Below, one piece after another: positions 1-8,060 of a DNA stretch of 15,943 nt (positions within the stretch are counted from its first letter, which is position 1; each line of letters opens with the position of its first letter). Source of the stretch: an uncultured beta proteobacterium (GTDB taxonomy: Bacteria > Pseudomonadota > Gammaproteobacteria > Burkholderiales > Rhodocyclaceae); assembly GCA_903933395.1 (NCBI GenBank), contig CAIZKA010000349.1, positions 1 through 15,943 on the forward strand, given 5' to 3'. Both the position numbers and the translations under genes were made by a program. Under the pieces are notes generated by a model that was not told the DNA's origin, did not search any database, and saw nothing but the letters and a program-made list of their open reading frames with translations.

Positions 1-855
<855 letters not shown>

Positions 856-878
856 GGTGCTTTTCTGTAGTTGAGGGA

Positions 879-1196
879 TTAGAAGCCGGTGAACAGGAAA
901 TCCAGCGCGGCAAGGATTTCCGCGCGCTGGGGGAAAAGGTTGGTGACGGGTTTTTTGAGGCTGCGCGTGGCGATGGCGGCCAGTTCCTGGGGGCGCAGGA
1001 AATACTCGATGTCGTCGATGCGTACTGTCGGGTTCAGGCGCAGGACGGGGATGACGTCGCGGTCGGCCTTGAGTCGCAGAGGCGCGACCACGGTGGCGTC
1101 AAAGGTGCCGAGCAAATCGCTCGGCAGGGCGACAAGAAACGGCACACGGGCGCGGCTGGCAGGGTTCGGGTTGGGATAGACGTCGAACTGCGCCAT
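879..1196 (-). CDS. ccdB: CcdB-family toxin (gyrase poison type)
   Basis: A 105-residue protein, close to the family's usual length of about 101. The N terminus (MAQFDVYPNPN), the middle (VVAPLR, VIPVLR), and the end (ILAALDFLFTGF) line up with CcdB. The family binds DNA gyrase subunit A and traps the gyrase-DNA complex, and is neutralised by CcdA. The gene starts at the ATG that shares one base with the ccdA stop (TGATG at 1198-1194), which is the classic coupled antitoxin-toxin order. One oddity: the F-plasmid toxin ends Trp-Gly-Ile, residues essential for gyrase poisoning, whereas this protein ends Thr-Gly-Phe, so target binding may differ. Family assignment is firm; activity is inference. 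Confidence 0.9.
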   Translation of the reverse strand: MAQFDVYPNPNPASRARVPFLVALPSDLLGTFDATVVAPLRLKADRDVIPVLRLNPTVRIDDIEYFLRPQELAAIATRSLKKPVTNLFPQRAEILAALDFLFTGF

Positions 1197-1426
1197 CAGA
1201 ACTGTCTCAGGCCGTCGCTCCAGAGACCATGCTCTGCAATCTCGCGGTTGTAGGCTTCTATCGCCTCCTTATTCTGCTCCAGCCATTCGGTTTCGCGCTG
1301 GCGTTTAAGCTCGGCGGCGAGAGCCACTTCCAGCGTATGCGAGAGGTTGATCTTGCGTGCGCGGGCTTCTTCGAGCAGGTCGGCGCGCACGGTCAGGTTG
1401 GCGGCTTTTTTCGGTGAGGGGCTCAT
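1196..1426 (-). CDS. ccdA: CcdA-family antitoxin
   Basis: A 76-residue antitoxin. The N-terminal part (about residues 8-45, including NLTVRADLLEEARARKINLS) fits the ribbon-helix-helix DNA-binding and dimerisation domain of CcdA. The C-terminal part (EWLEQNKEAIEAYNREIAEHG, ending WSDGLRQF) fits the flexible toxin-wrapping tail, which in F-plasmid CcdA ends SFADENRDW. The family binds CcdB and, as a CcdA-CcdB complex, represses its own promoter. The ATG at 1426 is preceded by AGGAG about 10 bases upstream. A strong promoter-like sequence with three operator-like half-sites lies at 1449-1487. The stop overlaps the ccdB start by one base. Confidence 0.9.
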   Translation of the reverse strand: MSPSPKKAANLTVRADLLEEARARKINLSHTLEVALAAELKRQRETEWLEQNKEAIEAYNREIAEHGLWSDGLRQF

Positions 1427-1448
1427 TGCGGTTGTTCTCCTGTGTTAC

Positions 1449-1487
1449 TGATGCGCGTAGTTTACGCGCATCAATCATGCGCGTCAA
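1449..1487 (-). promoter_or_regulatory. ccdAB promoter interleaved with three alternating operator half-sites
   Basis: On the minus strand TTGACG (1487-1482) and TAAACT (1464-1459) are separated by exactly 17 bases, a good sigma-70 type match. The octamer ATGCGCGT or its reverse complement occurs three times: 1451-1458, 1464-1471 (inverted) and 1477-1484. The centres are 13 bp apart, so two overlapping palindromes with 5-base spacers result. The first pair extends to a perfect 11-bp inverted repeat (1449-1459 and 1463-1473). The half-sites abut or overlap both promoter boxes, as expected for autorepression by a ribbon-helix-helix antitoxin. The -35 box includes the stop codon of the upstream lipoyl gene. 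Sequence pattern is seen; CcdA binding is inferred. Confidence 0.7.
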
Positions 1488-1753
1488 TTGGTGTCGATGG
1501 TCAGGATCACGGTGCCCTCGGCAACCTCCTGGCCGTCCTCGACGAAGACTTCGACGACGCGACCGGCATGCGGCGACTGAATGTCGAGGGCGACCTTGCC
1601 GGTTTCGAGCACGATCACGTTGTCGTCGAACTGCACCACGTCGCCGGGCTTGACCAGCACTTCCTCGACGGTGACTTCGCCCTGGGCGCAACTGCCGCAG
1701 GTGTCCCAGCATTCGGGGTAGATCGGGATGCGGACTTCGACGATCCTGCCCAT
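1484..1753 (-). CDS. Free-standing lipoyl (biotinyl/lipoyl-type) domain protein with Cys-rich N terminus
   Basis: An 89-residue protein that is essentially a single lipoyl domain. The beta-turn motif LETGKVALDI places the modifiable lysine at residue 53, and the flanking PGDVVQFDD and SPHAGRVVEVFVEDGQEV segments are typical of E2-type lipoyl domains. Unlike E2 domains, which start with a short strand and a KVPDIG-like segment, this one has IYPECWDTCGSCAQGEV, with Cys15, Cys19 and Cys22. It lacks any E3-binding or acyltransferase domain. Lipoate is more likely than biotin because the lysine is not in the AMKM context of biotin carriers. No enzyme partner is encoded next to it. The ATG at 1753 has no obvious ribosome binding site. 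The domain call is secure; the role is unknown. Confidence 0.8.
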   Translation of the reverse strand: MGRIVEVRIPIYPECWDTCGSCAQGEVTVEEVLVKPGDVVQFDDNVIVLETGKVALDIQSPHAGRVVEVFVEDGQEVAEGTVILTIDTN

Positions 1754-1795
1754 TGTGGCTAGTAGTCAGTCATGCAGAATCCGAAGGATCGATCC

Positions 1796-1863
1796 GTCAT
1801 TCCGGCGAAAGCCGGAATCCAGTCGGCGGCCGTTACTGGATCCCGGGTCAAGCCCGGGATGAC
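1796..1863. repeat. REP-like double hairpin repeat between trhP and the lipoyl gene
   Basis: Two arms, 1796-1822 and 1836-1863, are imperfect inverted copies of each other, both of the form GTCATnCCGG...ATCCAG. Each arm is itself a hairpin: TTCCGGC-GAAA-GCCGGAA and ATCCCGGG-TCAAG-CCCGGGAT. This fits the short palindromic repeats found in many copies in proteobacterial intergenic regions. It lies 40 bases past the trhP stop and before the lipoyl gene, so it could end or trim the upstream transcript, although no U-tract follows. Confidence 0.75.
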
Positions 1864-1902
1864 GGTTGGAATGACGTCCATCGGTTTTAACTTGACTCCG
1901 TA

Positions 1903-3246
1903 CTAGAGATACTTCGCGACGAAGGCACCGGTACAGCCCGGCGGCAAGGCGATGCGCATCAGATGGCCGTTGCCTGGGGCGACGGTGACCGGCTCGCCAT
2001 CGCGGTTCTGCATGGCCTCGATGACGACATCGAAATTGCCGCCGGGGCGCACGATCTCGATGCGGTCACCCACCTCGAAGTGGTTCTTCACGGCGATTTC
2101 GGCGAGGCCCTGGTCGTCGTAGCCGATGACGTCGCCGACGTAGAGGCTGCGGCTGGACGCGGAGCTGCCGGAGAGGTAGTTCTGGTAGTCGCGGTCGGGG
2201 TGGCGATCGAAGAAGCCGGCCGTGTAGCCGCGGTTGGCGAGACCGTCGAGCTGCCCCACCAGCTGTGCGTCGAAAGGCCGGCCGGCGACGGCGTCGCCGA
2301 TGGCCTGGCGGTAGCTCTGGCAGGTGCGCGCGACGTAGTAGGGCGACTTGGTGCGACCCTCGATCTTCAGCGAGTCGACGCCGATCTCGGTCAGCTTCGC
2401 CACGTATTCGATGGCGCGCAGGTCCTTCGAGTTGAGGACGTAGCTGCCGTGTTCGTCTTCCTCGATCGGCATGTATTCGCCGGGGCGTTCCTTCTCTTCG
2501 AGCAGCCAGGTGGCGCCGGGTCGGCGCAGGGTGCCGGGCTTCGCGGCGAGTGCAGGAGTCGGCGCCGGCGCTACGGCGAGCGGGCGCGGCGTGGCAAGCG
2601 CGACGTCGCCGCCGCCGTCCTCCTTGCCCTCATGGACCTTGTAGTCCCAGCGGCAGGAATTCGTGCAGCTGCCCTGGTTCGGATCGCGGTGGTTGAAGTA
2701 GCCCGAGAGCAGGCAACGGCCCGAGTAGGCGATGCACAGCGCGCCATGGACGAAGACTTCGAGTTCCGTATCGGGGCACTCCTGACGGATCTCGGCGACT
2801 TCGTCGAGCGAGAGTTCGCGCGACAGGATCACGCGCGAGACACCGGTGCTGCGCCAGAACTTCACCGCGGCGTGATTCACCGTGTTGGCCTGCACCGAGA
2901 GGTGGATGGGCATTTCGGGCCAGCGCTCGCGGATCATCAGCATCAGGCCGGGGTCGGCCATGATCAGCGCGTCGGGCTTGAGATCCATGACCGGCGCCAT
3001 GTCCTCGAGGTAGGTTTTCAGCTTGGCGTTGTGCGGCAGGATGTTGCTGACCAGATAGAACTTTCCGCCGCGCGCATGGGTCAGACGGACGCCCTCGGCA
3101 AGATTGTCCAGGGTGCCGAAATCGTTGTTGCGCACGCGCAGGCTGTAGCGCGGCTGGCCGGCGTAGATCGCCGTGGCGCCAAAATCCAGCGCGGTGCGCG
3201 CCATCAAAAGAGACCCGGCGGGGGCCAGCAGTTCGGGAGTCTTCAC
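1903..3246 (-). CDS. trhP: tRNA 5-hydroxyuridine synthesis protein TrhP (YegQ), U32 peptidase family
   Basis: A 447-residue protein matching E. coli YegQ/TrhP (453 residues) throughout: TPELLAPAGS at the start, YAGQPRYSLRVRNNDF, PDALIMADPGL, IHLSVQANTVN, RVILSRELSLDE and LKIEGRTKSPYYVART. Despite the U32 peptidase name, the family takes part in prephenate-dependent hydroxylation of wobble uridine 34 (ho5U) in tRNAs. Four cysteines in CIAYSGRCLLSGYF and GSCTNSCRW resemble the iron-sulfur ligands known in U32 relatives UbiU/UbiV. A short Ala/Pro-rich stretch (about residues 225-250) replaces a variable linker. The start is GTG at 3246, overlapping the stop of the GST gene as GTGA; the frame stays open upstream but that part is antisense-like shadow of the GST gene. 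Confidence 0.95.
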   Translation of the reverse strand: MKTPELLAPAGSLLMARTALDFGATAIYAGQPRYSLRVRNNDFGTLDNLAEGVRLTHARGGKFYLVSNILPHNAKLKTYLEDMAPVMDLKPDALIMADPGLMLMIRERWPEMPIHLSVQANTVNHAAVKFWRSTGVSRVILSRELSLDEVAEIRQECPDTELEVFVHGALCIAYSGRCLLSGYFNHRDPNQGSCTNSCRWDYKVHEGKEDGGGDVALATPRPLAVAPAPTPALAAKPGTLRRPGATWLLEEKERPGEYMPIEEDEHGSYVLNSKDLRAIEYVAKLTEIGVDSLKIEGRTKSPYYVARTCQSYRQAIGDAVAGRPFDAQLVGQLDGLANRGYTAGFFDRHPDRDYQNYLSGSSASSRSLYVGDVIGYDDQGLAEIAVKNHFEVGDRIEIVRPGGNFDVVIEAMQNRDGEPVTVAPGNGHLMRIALPPGCTGAFVAKYL

Positions 3247-3938
3247 GTGGCCGGCGTGCGCAGGTCGTCCGTCACGGTGCCGATCTGCGCAAGTTCGGCT
3301 TCGTGCGCCGCATCGCGGAAATCCTCGTTCAGGGCCGCGAGCTCCCATTCCCGCAGCGCAGGGTGGCCGAGCATGGCGTCCATGTAGCCTGCGGCGGCAC
3401 CCGCCACGCTGACGCCGTAAGTGCGGAAGCGGTAGACCACCGGTGTGAAGAAGGCGTCGACGGCGCTGAATTCCGCACCGGCCAGCCAGGGGCCGCCGAA
3501 GCGTTCCAGCCCCACGTTCCACAGGCCCTCGATGCGCGCGATATCCGCCAGCAGGCCGGGCGAGCGATTGGTGACGGCGAGGCGGACGCCGACATTCATG
3601 CCGTGTTCGTTGCGCAGGCAGGCAAAGCCGGAATGCATTTCGGCGGTGGCACAACGCGCCCAGGCGCGGGCCTTGCTGTCGGCGGGCCAGACCTGCGGAT
3701 GCCGCTCCGCAAGGTATTCGGTGATGGCCAGCGAATCCCAGACCACGCTGTCGTCGTCTTCCAGCCAGGGCACACGGCCGGACGGCGAAACCGCACGGAA
3801 GTCGGTCGGGCTGCCGGGCGTGAAGCGGTGCAGCATCTCCTCGAATTCAATGCCGCAGGCGCGCATCAGCACCCAGGGCCGCAGCGACCAAGAGGAGTAG
3901 TTCTTGTTGGTGATGTGGAGTGTGTACATGGAGGTCAT
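3243..3938 (-). CDS. Glutathione S-transferase family protein
   Basis: A 231-residue cytosolic GST-fold protein. The N-terminal thioredoxin-like domain has NKNYSSWSLRPW (likely glutathione-activating serine region), the cis-proline segment SGRVPWLEDD and the glutathione-contact motif DSLAITEYLAERHP. The all-helical C-terminal domain follows from about residue 90. The substrate cannot be told from sequence. The first ATG (3938) overlaps the stop of the GcvR-like gene as ATGA; a second ATG at 3929 (MYTLHITNKNYSSW) aligns better with how the family usually begins and is a possible start. The stop overlaps the trhP start, so the three genes are probably co-translated. Confidence 0.88.
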   Translation of the reverse strand: MTSMYTLHITNKNYSSWSLRPWVLMRACGIEFEEMLHRFTPGSPTDFRAVSPSGRVPWLEDDDSVVWDSLAITEYLAERHPQVWPADSKARAWARCATAEMHSGFACLRNEHGMNVGVRLAVTNRSPGLLADIARIEGLWNVGLERFGGPWLAGAEFSAVDAFFTPVVYRFRTYGVSVAGAAAGYMDAMLGHPALREWELAALNEDFRDAAHEAELAQIGTVTDDLRTPAT

Positions 3939-4459
3939 GCCTTGATGGTCTGGTCGAGCGTGATGTCGACCATCAGATCGTTGGAGATACGTTCCAGCTC
4001 GGCGGTCAGAGTGCCGACGTCGAGGTCTGGCGCGGCGGTGAGTTCGGCCACGGCATGGAACAGCACGGCGGCCGACATCGGCGCGCTGGAGGTATGGGTA
4101 TCGAGGCTCTCGACATTCACCGCGTGGTGCGCCAGCACCATGGAAACCTCGCGCACGATGCCGATGCGGTCGTGGCCGACCAGGGCCAGCTTCAGCCGCC
4201 GTCCCGTGGGCGCCGACTTTTGCGCGGCCGCTGACTCGACGGTGACTTTGAGTCCCTTGAGCTGTCCCAGCGCTGCACTCAGCGCGGCGGCGTTGCCGCT
4301 GTCCACGCCGACCTCGACGATGCCGGCGAACTTGCCCGCCAGTTGTGCCATCGAGGATTCCAGCCAGTTGCCCTGATGGGCGCTGATCACGGCCGAGAGT
4401 TCGCCGACCAGGCCGGGGCGGTCATCGCCGATGACGGTAAGGACGAGATGTTGTGTCAT
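3935..4459 (-). CDS. gcvR: GcvR-like regulator with two ACT domains
   Basis: A 174-residue protein made of two ACT domains: residues 1-75 (LVLTVIGDDRPGLVGELSAVI) and about 90-170 (KLALVGHDRIGIVREVSMVLA). Length and architecture match the glycine cleavage system repressor GcvR, which in E. coli acts by binding GcvA and senses glycine; it has no DNA-binding domain. The location, just beyond gcvTHP and vapBC, supports a glycine-related role, but no gcvA is visible in the window and the gcv genes already have a glycine riboswitch, so a different amino-acid sensing role is possible. It starts at ATG 4459 with a weak ribosome binding site, 39 bases after vapC. Confidence 0.8.
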   Translation of the reverse strand: MTQHLVLTVIGDDRPGLVGELSAVISAHQGNWLESSMAQLAGKFAGIVEVGVDSGNAAALSAALGQLKGLKVTVESAAAQKSAPTGRRLKLALVGHDRIGIVREVSMVLAHHAVNVESLDTHTSSAPMSAAVLFHAVAELTAAPDLDVGTLTAELERISNDLMVDITLDQTIKA

Positions 4460-4498
4460 GGTTGTCTTCTGGAAATATATTTGGGAGAAAGGGATGTT

Positions 4499-4879
4499 TC
4501 AGCTTCTGCTCTTCTTGACGACAATCACGCCGGGCAGCTTTTCAAAGTGCGCGTCGCAGGTCAGCAACTCGGCATCGAACTCCCGCGCCGTGGCGTACAC
4601 CACCGCGTCGGCGGTTGCCAGCTTGTATTGGCGATGCAGGTCGGCAGCGAGCAGTGCGATGCGGGTATCGAGCGGTACAACGATGCACTTTTGGGTATAG
4701 GCAATCATCTGGTCGGCCTGATCTTCGCCGGCTTCCCTGGCCAGCCATTTCGCCAGTTCCAGTTGCACGATGGTGGGCACGATACATTCGGATCTTTCGG
4801 GAATCTCGCGCGCCAGCTTTTTCCCCAGGGGTGTATCGGCCAGCCATTCGATCCATACCGAGCTGTCGATGACGCGCAT
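4499..4879 (-). CDS. vapC: VapC-type PIN-domain RNase toxin
   Basis: A 126-residue PIN-domain protein of typical VapC length. The acidic active-site residues are visible: Asp5 (MRVIDSSVWIEW), Glu41 (QLELAKW), Asp91 (ATADAVVYATA) and Asp109 (TCDAHF). The family cuts specific RNAs, often initiator tRNA, in a Mg-dependent way and is blocked by VapB. The chosen start is ATG 4879, which shares one base with the vapB stop (TGATG at 4881-4877); a TTG three bases upstream is also in frame but less likely. It lies in the middle of a glycine-metabolism locus, between gcvP and the gcvR-like gene. The family call is firm; the RNA target is unknown. Confidence 0.92.
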   Translation of the reverse strand: MRVIDSSVWIEWLADTPLGKKLAREIPERSECIVPTIVQLELAKWLAREAGEDQADQMIAYTQKCIVVPLDTRIALLAADLHRQYKLATADAVVYATAREFDAELLTCDAHFEKLPGVIVVKKSRS

Positions 4880-5091
4880 CAAAAGCGGTCCTGCCGGTCA
4901 CGATAGTTCTCCGTATTGGCGCCACGGGCGATGCCGGCGAGTTGTTTCAGATCGGGAACCGGCATGAGCAACACGCCCTTGCCCTTGGGAATGAAGACGA
5001 ACTCCTGCCCGGCTTCCCAATGCAGATAATCGCGGATGGCCTTGGGGACCGAGATTTGATACTTGCTGGACAGCGTGGCAGTCGGAGTCAT
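4879..5091 (-). CDS. vapB: VapB-type AbrB/SpoVT antitoxin
   Basis: A 70-residue antitoxin. Residues 5-45 (TLSSKYQISVPKAIRDYL, then AGQEFVFIPKGKGVLLMP) form the AbrB/SpoVT swapped-hairpin DNA-binding domain; the tail (ARGANTENYRDRQDRF) fits the toxin-binding part. Two adjacent ATGs occur at 5094 and 5091. AGAGG ends 4 bases before the first and 7 before the second, so 5091 is preferred. The frame is open further upstream, but that part has no family similarity and would run into the operator. The stop overlaps vapC by one base, giving a coupled pair. Confidence 0.9.
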   Translation of the reverse strand: MTPTATLSSKYQISVPKAIRDYLHWEAGQEFVFIPKGKGVLLMPVPDLKQLAGIARGANTENYRDRQDRF

Positions 5092-5093
5092 CA

Positions 5094-5150
5094 TCTTACC
5101 TCTTGCATATCGATACGAACATGGTAAGAGTAGCACGGCGCAGCCGGCAA
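5094..5150 (-). promoter_or_regulatory. Putative vapBC promoter and palindromic operator
   Basis: A symmetric element spans 5094-5129: outer arms TCTTACC (5094-5100) and GGTAAGA (5123-5129) and an 8-bp core TATCGATA (5108-5115), all centred on 5111.5. On the minus strand TTGCCG (5150-5145) and TACCAT (5126-5121) are 18 bases apart and make a weak promoter candidate whose -10 lies in the outer arm. The other arm covers the vapB ribosome binding site. This placement fits autorepression by the VapBC complex. Symmetry is seen; binding is inferred. Confidence 0.5.
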
Positions 5151-5176
5151 AGCCAGTTGCGCCGTTTGCCACCAGG

Positions 5177-8059
5177 TCAGCTTGTGGCGTAGTTTTCCAT
5201 CGGCACGCAGCCGCAGAACAGGTTGCGGTCGCCGTGCACGTCGTCGATGCGATTGACGTAAGGCCAGAACTTGTTCTCGGCCACCCAGGGCAGCGGGAAC
5301 ACGGCCTGCTCGCGCGAATACGCGCGGATCCACTCGCCGACCATGTCGGCCTCGGTGTGCGGCGCGTGCTTGAGCGGGCTGGCGTCGAGCGTCCATTCGC
5401 CGGTCTCGATCCTGCGGATCTCGTCGCGGATGCTGCACATAGCGGCGCAGAAGCGGTCGAGTTCGCCCTTGTCTTCCGACTCGGTCGGCTCCACCATCAG
5501 CGTACCGGGCACCGGGAAGCTCACCGTCGGCGCGTGGAAGCCGTAGTCCATCAGGCGCTTGGCGATGTCGATCTCGGCGACGCCGGTGGCGGCCTTGATG
5601 GCGCGGATGTCGAGGATGCACTCGTGGGCGACGCGGCCCTGGCTGCCCGTATAGAGCACCGGGTAGTGGTCCTTGAGTTTCGCCGCGATGTAGTTGGCAT
5701 TGAGGATGGCGATCTCGGTGGCGCGCGTGAGGCCGGCGGCGCCCATCATGCTGATGTACATCCAGGAGATAGTCAGGATCGAGGCCGAGCCCCAGGGCGC
5801 GGCGGAGACGGCGTGCTGGCCGCCGTGGGGCCCCGGTACCCTCTGCACCGCATGATTGGCCATGAAGGGCGCGAGGTGCGCCTTGAGCCCGATCGGTCCC
5901 ATGCCCGGCCCGCCGCCGCCGTGCGGGATGGCGAAGGTCTTGTGCAGATTGATGTGCGAGACATCCGCCCCGATGTCGGCCGGGCGGCAGAGGCCGACCT
6001 GGGCGTTCAGGTTGGCGCCGTCCATGTACACCTGGCCGCCGTGGGCATGCACGATGGTGCAGATTTCCCTGACCGCCTCCTCGAACACGCCGTGGGTCGA
6101 GGGGTAGGTGATCATCAGGCAGGACAGGTTCGCCGCGTGCTGTTCCGCCTTGGCCCTGAGGTCGGCGAGATCGACATTGCCACTGTCGTCGCAGGCCACG
6201 GCGATGACGTCCAGGCCGCACATCTGCGCGGTCGCCGGGTTGGTGCCGTGGGCCGACCTGGGAATCAGGCAGACGTTGCGGCCGGCCTGACCGTTGGCCG
6301 CCTGATAGCGGCGGATGGCGACGAGGCCGGCGTATTCTCCCTGGGCGCCGGAGTTCGGTTGCATGCAGACGGCATCAAAGCCGGTGATGGCCTTGAGCTG
6401 GTTCTCCAGCCCCGCGATCAGTTCCATGTAGCCCTGCGCCTGGTCCGGCGGTGCGAAGGGATGCATCTGCGCGAACTCCGGCCAGGAGACGGGGATCATC
6501 TCGGCGGCGGCGTTGAGTTTCATGGTGCAGGAGCCGAGCGGGATCATCGCGTGGTCCAGCGCCAGGTCGCGGTTCTGCAGGCGCTTCAGGTAGCGCAGCA
6601 TGCCGTGCTCGGTGTGGTGGCTGTTGAACACCGGATGCGCCAGGATAGGCTCGCGCCGCTGCAGCGTGACGGGAATGGTGCAGGGCCGCGCGGCGTCGAG
6701 CACTTCGACCGGCGTCGTGCCGTGGCCGAAGATCGCCAGAAGGGCCGCGACATCGTCCTGGGTGGTGGTTTCGTCGACGCTGATGGCGATGGTCTGCGCG
6801 TCGACCTGGCGCAGGTTGTAGCCGGCCGTGACCGCCGCCTGCATGATCTTCGCCGTCGCACCGGCGCCGACTCCTGCCTCGAAGGTATCGAAGAAGTCGC
6901 GTCCGGTCACGCCCAGGGCGCTTGCCAGCAGTGCGGAGAGGCGATGGATGCGCGAGGCGATGGTGCGCAGGCCCTTGGGGCCGTGCCAGACGGCATACAT
7001 GCCGGCCATGTTGGCCAGCAGCACCTGCGAGGTGCAGATGTTGGAATTGGCTTTTTCGCGGCGGATATGCTGCTCGCGGGTCTGCAGTGCCATGCGGTAG
7101 GCGGTCTTGCCGCGCGCATCCTTCGAGACACCGATGATGCGGCCCGGCATCGAGCGCACATGCGCCTCGCGCGTGGCGAAGAAGGCGGCATGCGGGCCGC
7201 CGAAGCCCATAGGTACTCCGAAGCGCTGCGAGGAACCGAGCGCGATGTCGGCGCCCATTTCGCCGGGGGATTTCAGCAGCACCAGCGCCATGAGGTCGGA
7301 GGCGACGGCAACCACGCCGCCGCGGCCCTTGATCGTCGCGATGATCGTGGTGAGGTCGGCAATTTCGCCGCGCGCATTGGGGTACTGCAGCAGGGCGCCA
7401 AACAGGCCGTGCTCATTTGCCAAACTCGCAGCTTCTTCCGGCTTGCCGAGCACCAGCTCGAAACCGAAATACGTGGCGCGTGTGCGGATGACGTCGATGG
7501 TCTGCGGGAAGGCCGCTTCATCGACGAAGAAGACATTGCCCTTGGCTTTGGAAATGCGCCGCGCCATGGTCATGGCTTCGGCGGCGGCCGTTGCCTCGTC
7601 GAGCAGCGATGCGTTGGCGATCTCCATGCCGGTGAGGTCGACCACCATTTGCTGGTAGTTGATCAGGGCCTCCAGGCGGCCCTGGGCGATCTCGGCCTGG
7701 TAGGGCGTGTAGGCGGTGTACCAGCCGGGGTTCTCGAACAGGTTGCGCAGGATCACCGGCGGCGTGTGCGTGCCATAGTAGCCCTGGCCGATCAGCGATT
7801 TCTTGACCACGTTCCTGGCTGCGATGGCTTTCAGCGCGGCCAGCGCGGCGTGCTCGGGCATTGCCGCCGGCAGATCCAGCGGGCGCTGCAGGCGGATGCT
7901 GGCCGGCACCGTCTCGGCAATCAGCGTCGTGAGCGAAGCGGTGCCGATCGAGGCGAGCATGCCGGCAATGGCATGCTCGTCGGGGCCGATGTGGCGGCCG
8001 ATGAATTCGTCACGGTTTTCGAGCTCGGCTAGCGGGTGCGACAGGTGCTCCGCGTGCAT
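5177..8059 (-). CDS. gcvP: Glycine dehydrogenase (decarboxylating), glycine cleavage P-protein
   Basis: A 960-residue single-chain P-protein (E. coli 957). It is the pyridoxal-phosphate enzyme that decarboxylates glycine and passes the aminomethyl group to lipoylated GcvH. The N-terminal half begins with ENRDEFIGRHIGPDE and contains GYYGTHTPPVILRN and YTPYQAEIAQGRLEAL. The C-terminal half holds the PLP lysine, Lys707, in HKTFAIPHGGGGPGMGPIG (codon at 5939-5941), plus GSCTMKLNAA and PNSGAQGEYAGL. The ATG at 8059 begins one base after the gcvH stop (TGA-C-ATG), so translation is coupled; the longer open frame upstream is antisense-like shadow of gcvH. The conserved C terminus (NLFCGCVPMENY) is intact. 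Confidence 0.98.
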   Translation of the reverse strand: MHAEHLSHPLAELENRDEFIGRHIGPDEHAIAGMLASIGTASLTTLIAETVPASIRLQRPLDLPAAMPEHAALAALKAIAARNVVKKSLIGQGYYGTHTPPVILRNLFENPGWYTAYTPYQAEIAQGRLEALINYQQMVVDLTGMEIANASLLDEATAAAEAMTMARRISKAKGNVFFVDEAAFPQTIDVIRTRATYFGFELVLGKPEEAASLANEHGLFGALLQYPNARGEIADLTTIIATIKGRGGVVAVASDLMALVLLKSPGEMGADIALGSSQRFGVPMGFGGPHAAFFATREAHVRSMPGRIIGVSKDARGKTAYRMALQTREQHIRREKANSNICTSQVLLANMAGMYAVWHGPKGLRTIASRIHRLSALLASALGVTGRDFFDTFEAGVGAGATAKIMQAAVTAGYNLRQVDAQTIAISVDETTTQDDVAALLAIFGHGTTPVEVLDAARPCTIPVTLQRREPILAHPVFNSHHTEHGMLRYLKRLQNRDLALDHAMIPLGSCTMKLNAAAEMIPVSWPEFAQMHPFAPPDQAQGYMELIAGLENQLKAITGFDAVCMQPNSGAQGEYAGLVAIRRYQAANGQAGRNVCLIPRSAHGTNPATAQMCGLDVIAVACDDSGNVDLADLRAKAEQHAANLSCLMITYPSTHGVFEEAVREICTIVHAHGGQVYMDGANLNAQVGLCRPADIGADVSHINLHKTFAIPHGGGGPGMGPIGLKAHLAPFMANHAVQRVPGPHGGQHAVSAAPWGSASILTISWMYISMMGAAGLTRATEIAILNANYIAAKLKDHYPVLYTGSQGRVAHECILDIRAIKAATGVAEIDIAKRLMDYGFHAPTVSFPVPGTLMVEPTESEDKGELDRFCAAMCSIRDEIRRIETGEWTLDASPLKHAPHTEADMVGEWIRAYSREQAVFPLPWVAENKFWPYVNRIDDVHGDRNLFCGCVPMENYATS

Positions 8060-8060
8060 G

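Noticed and set aside
1786..1795. Perfect 10-bp palindrome GGATCGATCC upstream of the lipoyl gene
   Set aside because: Too short and without a matching promoter or regulator to support a call.
1963..3387. A 474-codon plus-strand open frame
   Set aside because: Antisense to trhP and part of the GST gene; composition is low-complexity and no start signal is seen.
3247..3654. N-terminal extension of trhP in the same frame
   Set aside because: It lies over the GST gene, is Arg-rich, and TrhP homologues begin at the PELLAPAG segment just after the GTG at 3246.
5063..8032. A 989-codon open frame on the plus strand
   Set aside because: It is antisense to gcvP throughout; the protein is Gly/Ala/His/Arg-rich without any domain, as expected for a shadow in high-GC DNA.
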